From assembly GCA_902805855.1 (NCBI GenBank), contig CADCUJ010000039.1, forward strand, positions 1 through 36,137: a stretch of DNA of 36,137 nt, in the 5' to 3' direction. Positions 33,680-36,137 of this stretch are shown here, in pieces. Numbering within the stretch: position 1 is the stretch's first letter; every line of letters starts with the position of its first letter. The DNA is from an uncultured Nocardioidaceae bacterium. Lineage in GTDB: Bacteria; Actinomycetota; Actinomycetes; Propionibacteriales; Nocardioidaceae. Both the position numbers and the translations under genes were made by a program. The notes below the pieces were generated by a model that did not search any database, was not told the origin of the DNA, and worked only from the letters and a program-made list of their open reading frames with translations.

Positions 33680-34804
33680 ATGAGTGTCGCCACCGCGGTC
33701 CGTGGCCGGCTGCAGTGGCCGGTCGTCGTACCGGTGCTCGGCGTGCTGGTGCTGGCTGTTGCGTGGTTTCGTCACGACCACTGGGCGGTCCTCGTCGCCG
33801 TGGCGGTCGCGCTCAGCGGTGGGATCGTGGCCGCCGTCCACCATGCAGAGGTCGTGGCACACAAGGTCGGGGAACCGTTCGGGTCGCTGATCCTGGCAGT
33901 CGCCGTCACCGTCATCGAGGTCGGTTTGATCGTCATGCTGATGACCAGCGGCGGACAGGGTGCCAGCACCTATGCGCGCGACACCGTCTTCGCGGCCGTG
34001 ATGATCACGCTCAACGGCATCGTGGGAATATCCCTGTTCGTTGGCGCGCGCAAGCACAAGCTGGTCAGTTTCAACGCCTCCGGCACCGGCTCGGCCGTCG
34101 CCAGCGTGATCACGCTGGCCGGAGTGACCATGGTGCTGCCGAGCTTCACCACCTCGGCCGATGGCCGGGAGTACTCGCCCTCGCAGCTGGCCTTCGCCGC
34201 GGTGGCGTCCCTGGCGCTCTATGCCGCCTTCGTCTTCACCCAGACCATCCGTCATCGGGACTTCTTCCTGCCGGTCGCTAGCGACGAACGGGGCCGGGTC
34301 ACCGGCTTGCTGGACCTCGACGGCGACGATCACGCCGACCCGCCAGAGGCCCGGGAGGCGTGGGTCAGTCTCGGGCTGCTCGTCGCCGCGCTGGTGTCCG
34401 TTGTGGGGCTGGCCAAGCTGCTCGCGCCCACGATCGAGCAGACAGTCCAAGACCTCGGGCTCCCATACGCCGTGGTCGGTGTCGTGGTGGCCCTCTTCGT
34501 GCTCGCCCCCGAGTCCATCGCAGCGGTCCGCAACGCCGCGCGGGACCGCGTGCAGTTCAGCCTGAACCTGGCGTACGGCTCGGCGATGGCTTCGATCGGA
34601 CTGACCATCCCGACCGTCGCTGTGGCGATGATCTGGCTCACCGGCCCACTCGAGCTCGGTCTTGAGCCCCTGCACTTGGTGCTGTTGGCGATCACCGTCG
34701 TGGTCACCGCGTTCACGGTGGTCCAGGGCAGGGCCTATGCGCTACAGGGCGTGGTTCACTTGGTGCTGTTCGCTGCGTTCCTGTTCCTCTCGGTCCAGCC
34801 CTGA
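33680..34804 (+). CDS. chaA: ChaA-type calcium/cation:proton antiporter
   Basis: A 374-residue membrane protein of the CaCA superfamily with about 10–11 hydrophobic segments. The two conserved alpha-repeats are visible: GEPFGSLILAVAVTVIEVG in the first half and LAPESIAAVRNAARDRVQ followed by SLNLAYGSAMASIG in the second, each with the membrane-buried Glu that binds the cation. An acidic loop (DLDGDDHADPPEAREA) lies between them. ChaA exchanges Ca2+ (and Na+ or K+ in E. coli) for protons, so it likely protects against salt or alkaline stress. The ATG at 33680 is supported by a leaderless -10. Confidence 0.9.
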   Translation: MSVATAVRGRLQWPVVVPVLGVLVLAVAWFRHDHWAVLVAVAVALSGGIVAAVHHAEVVAHKVGEPFGSLILAVAVTVIEVGLIVMLMTSGGQGASTYARDTVFAAVMITLNGIVGISLFVGARKHKLVSFNASGTGSAVASVITLAGVTMVLPSFTTSADGREYSPSQLAFAAVASLALYAAFVFTQTIRHRDFFLPVASDERGRVTGLLDLDGDDHADPPEAREAWVSLGLLVAALVSVVGLAKLLAPTIEQTVQDLGLPYAVVGVVVALFVLAPESIAAVRNAARDRVQFSLNLAYGSAMASIGLTIPTVAVAMIWLTGPLELGLEPLHLVLLAITVVVTAFTVVQGRAYALQGVVHLVLFAAFLFLSVQP

Positions 34805-34895
34805 TTCGGCAGGCTAACCGCGGGGTGTGCCCGGCTGACGTCACGAGAAACGTCATGGTCACTCACGCCCCAGTATGCTGCCGGGCGAAGTGTGC

Positions 34896-35786
34896 TCAGC
34901 CGGCTCTGGCCCCGTGTCCCAGCCAGTCGATCGCCTTGTCCTTGATCTCCGGCGAATTCTTGTGCCCGCCTGCGAACTCCTCGAAGGTGACGACGTACCC
35001 GTTTTGCCGCAACCGCGCAACGATCTGCCGGCTGCACTGATCGATCGGCAGCACCTCGTCCTCGGTCCCGTGGGAGACGAAGAACCGGGGCCGCCCGGTG
35101 CGGATCTCCGCCGCGCTGAAGCACGGGGAGAAGGCCATCACCGAGTCGAACACGTCCCCGTTGCCGATGCCGAGCGACAGCGCGTAGGACCCGCCGTCGG
35201 AGAACCCGGCAACGGTGTAGCTGCGCACCGGGTAGGCAGCTGCGGCTTTCGCAAGGAGCCGGTCGATGTTCTCCACGTCGGCTCCGAATTCGCCGCCGAT
35301 CGCGTCCCACGTCGTCCCAGTGGACTGCGGGGCGAGGAGCAGGAGCCGTTCCTCGTCAGCGAAGGACCGGAGGGCGTTGACCGATCGGCTCGCGTCTCCC
35401 CCGGCACCGTGCAGGAACAGCACCAGGCGCACCGGACCATCCTCGACGGCCGGCGGCACGTAGCCGTACGCCTGCGGCGCTTCGGGCCGGGGACGCAGGG
35501 TGATCTCCCCCGTACGACCGGTCGTGCCGCTCGGGGCGTCGGGACGGAACCGAAGGCGTCCTTGGGAGAGGCCGCCTTCTTTCCCGGAGTCCCGTCCGCC
35601 GAGTGGGGCGTCCGCTGTCAGTTCCTCCCCGCCTTCCTGGCATCCACCGACCACCCAGGTGAGCCCGAAGGCCAGGCCACCTGTCAGGACCGCACGTCGC
35701 GAGCAGATGTCGACGTCGCGGGATGAGGAGACTGCGGCGGGACATCGGCGCTCGTTTGAACCTCGCGCCGTCCGCGCTCCTTCCAT
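34896..35786 (-). CDS. Tat-type lipoprotein esterase (PHB depolymerase/LpqC-like)
   Basis: A 296-residue protein. A twin-arginine stretch SRRAVLTGGLAFG (R30, R31) leads to a lipobox-like VGGC (C49), so it is probably exported folded and anchored as a lipoprotein. After a linker, an alpha/beta hydrolase domain has LFLHGAGGD (oxyanion), GFSDGGSYAL (S196), SHGTEDEVLP (D243) and FAGGHKNSPE (H275), a full triad. Relatives are feruloyl esterases, polyhydroxybutyrate depolymerases and phospholipase/carboxylesterases; the substrate is unknown. The start is ATG 35786, and TACGCT lies exactly 6 bases upstream. It converges on the antiporter gene with a 91-base gap, which contains a TGACGT/ACGTCA inverted repeat (34838–34857). 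Confidence 0.87.
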   Translation of the reverse strand: MEGARTARGSNERRCPAAVSSSRDVDICSRRAVLTGGLAFGLTWVVGGCQEGGEELTADAPLGGRDSGKEGGLSQGRLRFRPDAPSGTTGRTGEITLRPRPEAPQAYGYVPPAVEDGPVRLVLFLHGAGGDASRSVNALRSFADEERLLLLAPQSTGTTWDAIGGEFGADVENIDRLLAKAAAAYPVRSYTVAGFSDGGSYALSLGIGNGDVFDSVMAFSPCFSAAEIRTGRPRFFVSHGTEDEVLPIDQCSRQIVARLRQNGYVVTFEEFAGGHKNSPEIKDKAIDWLGHGARAG

Positions 35787-35792
35787 GGAGCG

Positions 35793-35798
35793 AGCGTA
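35793..35798 (-). promoter_or_regulatory. Leaderless -10 element of the esterase gene
   Basis: TACGCT (35798–35793 on the minus strand), a TAnnnT hexamer 6 bases before the ATG at 35786. Confidence 0.5.
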
Positions 35799-35910
35799 GT
35801 CACAGGGGTTGAACGTCGCCTCGACCTTCTGGCATGGAGCTGAACTTCGCCAGAGGGAGGTTTCGGGTTGGAGATTGTGGGCACAATTGTTCGGCTAGAA
35901 GCTTTCGGTC

Positions 35911-35945
35911 AAGCCCCGGCCACGAGTACGTGCCGGGGCTTTTTC
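35911..35945 (+). terminator. Intrinsic-terminator-like hairpin in an intergenic gap
   Basis: AAGCCCCGGC and its complement GCCGGGGCTT form a stem that extends to about 13 bp with one bulged C, a 4-base AGTA loop and a following TTTTT tract. It has the form of a Rho-independent terminator read on the plus strand. No plus-strand gene ends nearby (the last stops at 34804), so it would end a short untranslated RNA or act as an attenuator before the gene at 35984. Confidence 0.65.
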
Positions 35946-35983
35946 ATGTCCGAGAGCCCCTTTGAAATGAATGGAGACACATC

Positions 35984-36137
35984 GTGTCCAGCCATGCACC
36001 GGCCTCGACGGACGGTTCTGCCGCGGTGGCCTACAACAACTCGACTCGGCGCATCAGCACCGAGACCAAGTCGGCCTACAAGACCACCGAGCTCATCGTG
36101 TTCGCTTTGGCGGTGCTCGGAGTCCTGATCGCTTCCG
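35984..36137 (+). CDS. Small membrane protein, 3' end outside window
   Basis: GTG at 35984, with GGAG about 7 bases upstream, opens a frame that continues through the right edge (51 codons visible). The first 35 residues are polar, rich in Ser and Thr, and include AYNNSTRRISTETKSAYKTT. A hydrophobic segment then begins (ELIVFALAVLGVLIAS). I recognise it only as the start of a small membrane protein. Its position about 40 bases after a terminator-like hairpin suggests control by attenuation or an upstream small RNA. Confidence 0.7.
   Translation, partial: MSSHAPASTDGSAAVAYNNSTRRISTETKSAYKTTELIVFALAVLGVLIAS

Noticed and set aside
34838-34857. TGACGT/ACGTCA inverted repeat as an operator
   Set aside because: It lies between two convergent gene ends, where a promoter operator is unlikely, and it has no T-tract to act as a terminator.

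Overview
The window is GC-rich (about 70%), densely coded chromosomal DNA from an actinobacterium. The gene content and the order pgsA-type – DUF881 – Sbp – DUF881 – gcvH – garA – ftsR – DUF151 – merR – gcvP match the Mycobacterium tuberculosis Rv1822–Rv1832 block. The rest of the gene style (Zn-ribbon GarA, DUF4331/class F sortase pair) suggests Nocardioidaceae/Propionibacteriales; the family-level placement is inference. I see no tRNA, rRNA, CRISPR array, insertion sequence or phage gene.

Layout. (1) 1–3911, minus strand: a surface-protein cassette of a secreted DUF4331 protein, a class F sortase and a membrane-anchored TPR protein that runs off the left edge. (2) 4155–7459: an HSL-type alpha/beta hydrolase, a HAD hydrolase, a PAP2-family membrane phosphatase, and an orphan fdhD divergent from it. 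(3) 7499–12185: an overlapping sbcD–sbcC–3'-phosphatase operon for DNA-end processing. (4) 12202–17166: a DinB-family gene divergent from tldD–tldE, with an MFS exporter translationally coupled to tldE. (5) 17173–21608: glycine riboswitch – gcvP – a class C beta-lactamase-like gene broken by one in-frame amber codon. (6) 21651–27258: the conserved actinobacterial block linking phospholipid synthesis (CDP-alcohol phosphotransferase), envelope proteins (DUF881/Sbp/DUF881), glycine cleavage (GcvH) and central-carbon signalling (GarA, two MerR regulators, DUF151). (7) 27361–36137: scattered single genes: a nucleoside hydrolase, a small acidic protein, a zinc-ribbon protein, an unusual fusion of a V8-like protease with an alpha/beta hydrolase, a secreted HExxH metalloprotease, an FkbM methyltransferase, a small membrane protein, a ChaA-type cation/proton antiporter, a Tat lipoprotein esterase, and the start of a small membrane protein cut by the right edge.

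Many genes here carry a TAnnnT -10 hexamer exactly 6–7 bases before the start codon. This is the signature of leaderless transcription, and it was used to settle several starts (sbcD, fdhD, tldD, DinB, DUF151, FkbM, antiporter, esterase). Stop/start overlaps (ATGA, GTGA, TTGA, TGATG) mark translational coupling in the operons.

The most novel items are the protease–esterase fusion at 28851–30932, and the DUF4331/sortase cassette, whose putative substrate ends in a sorting-signal-like LPISA tail and whose sortase carries a repeated C-terminal extension.
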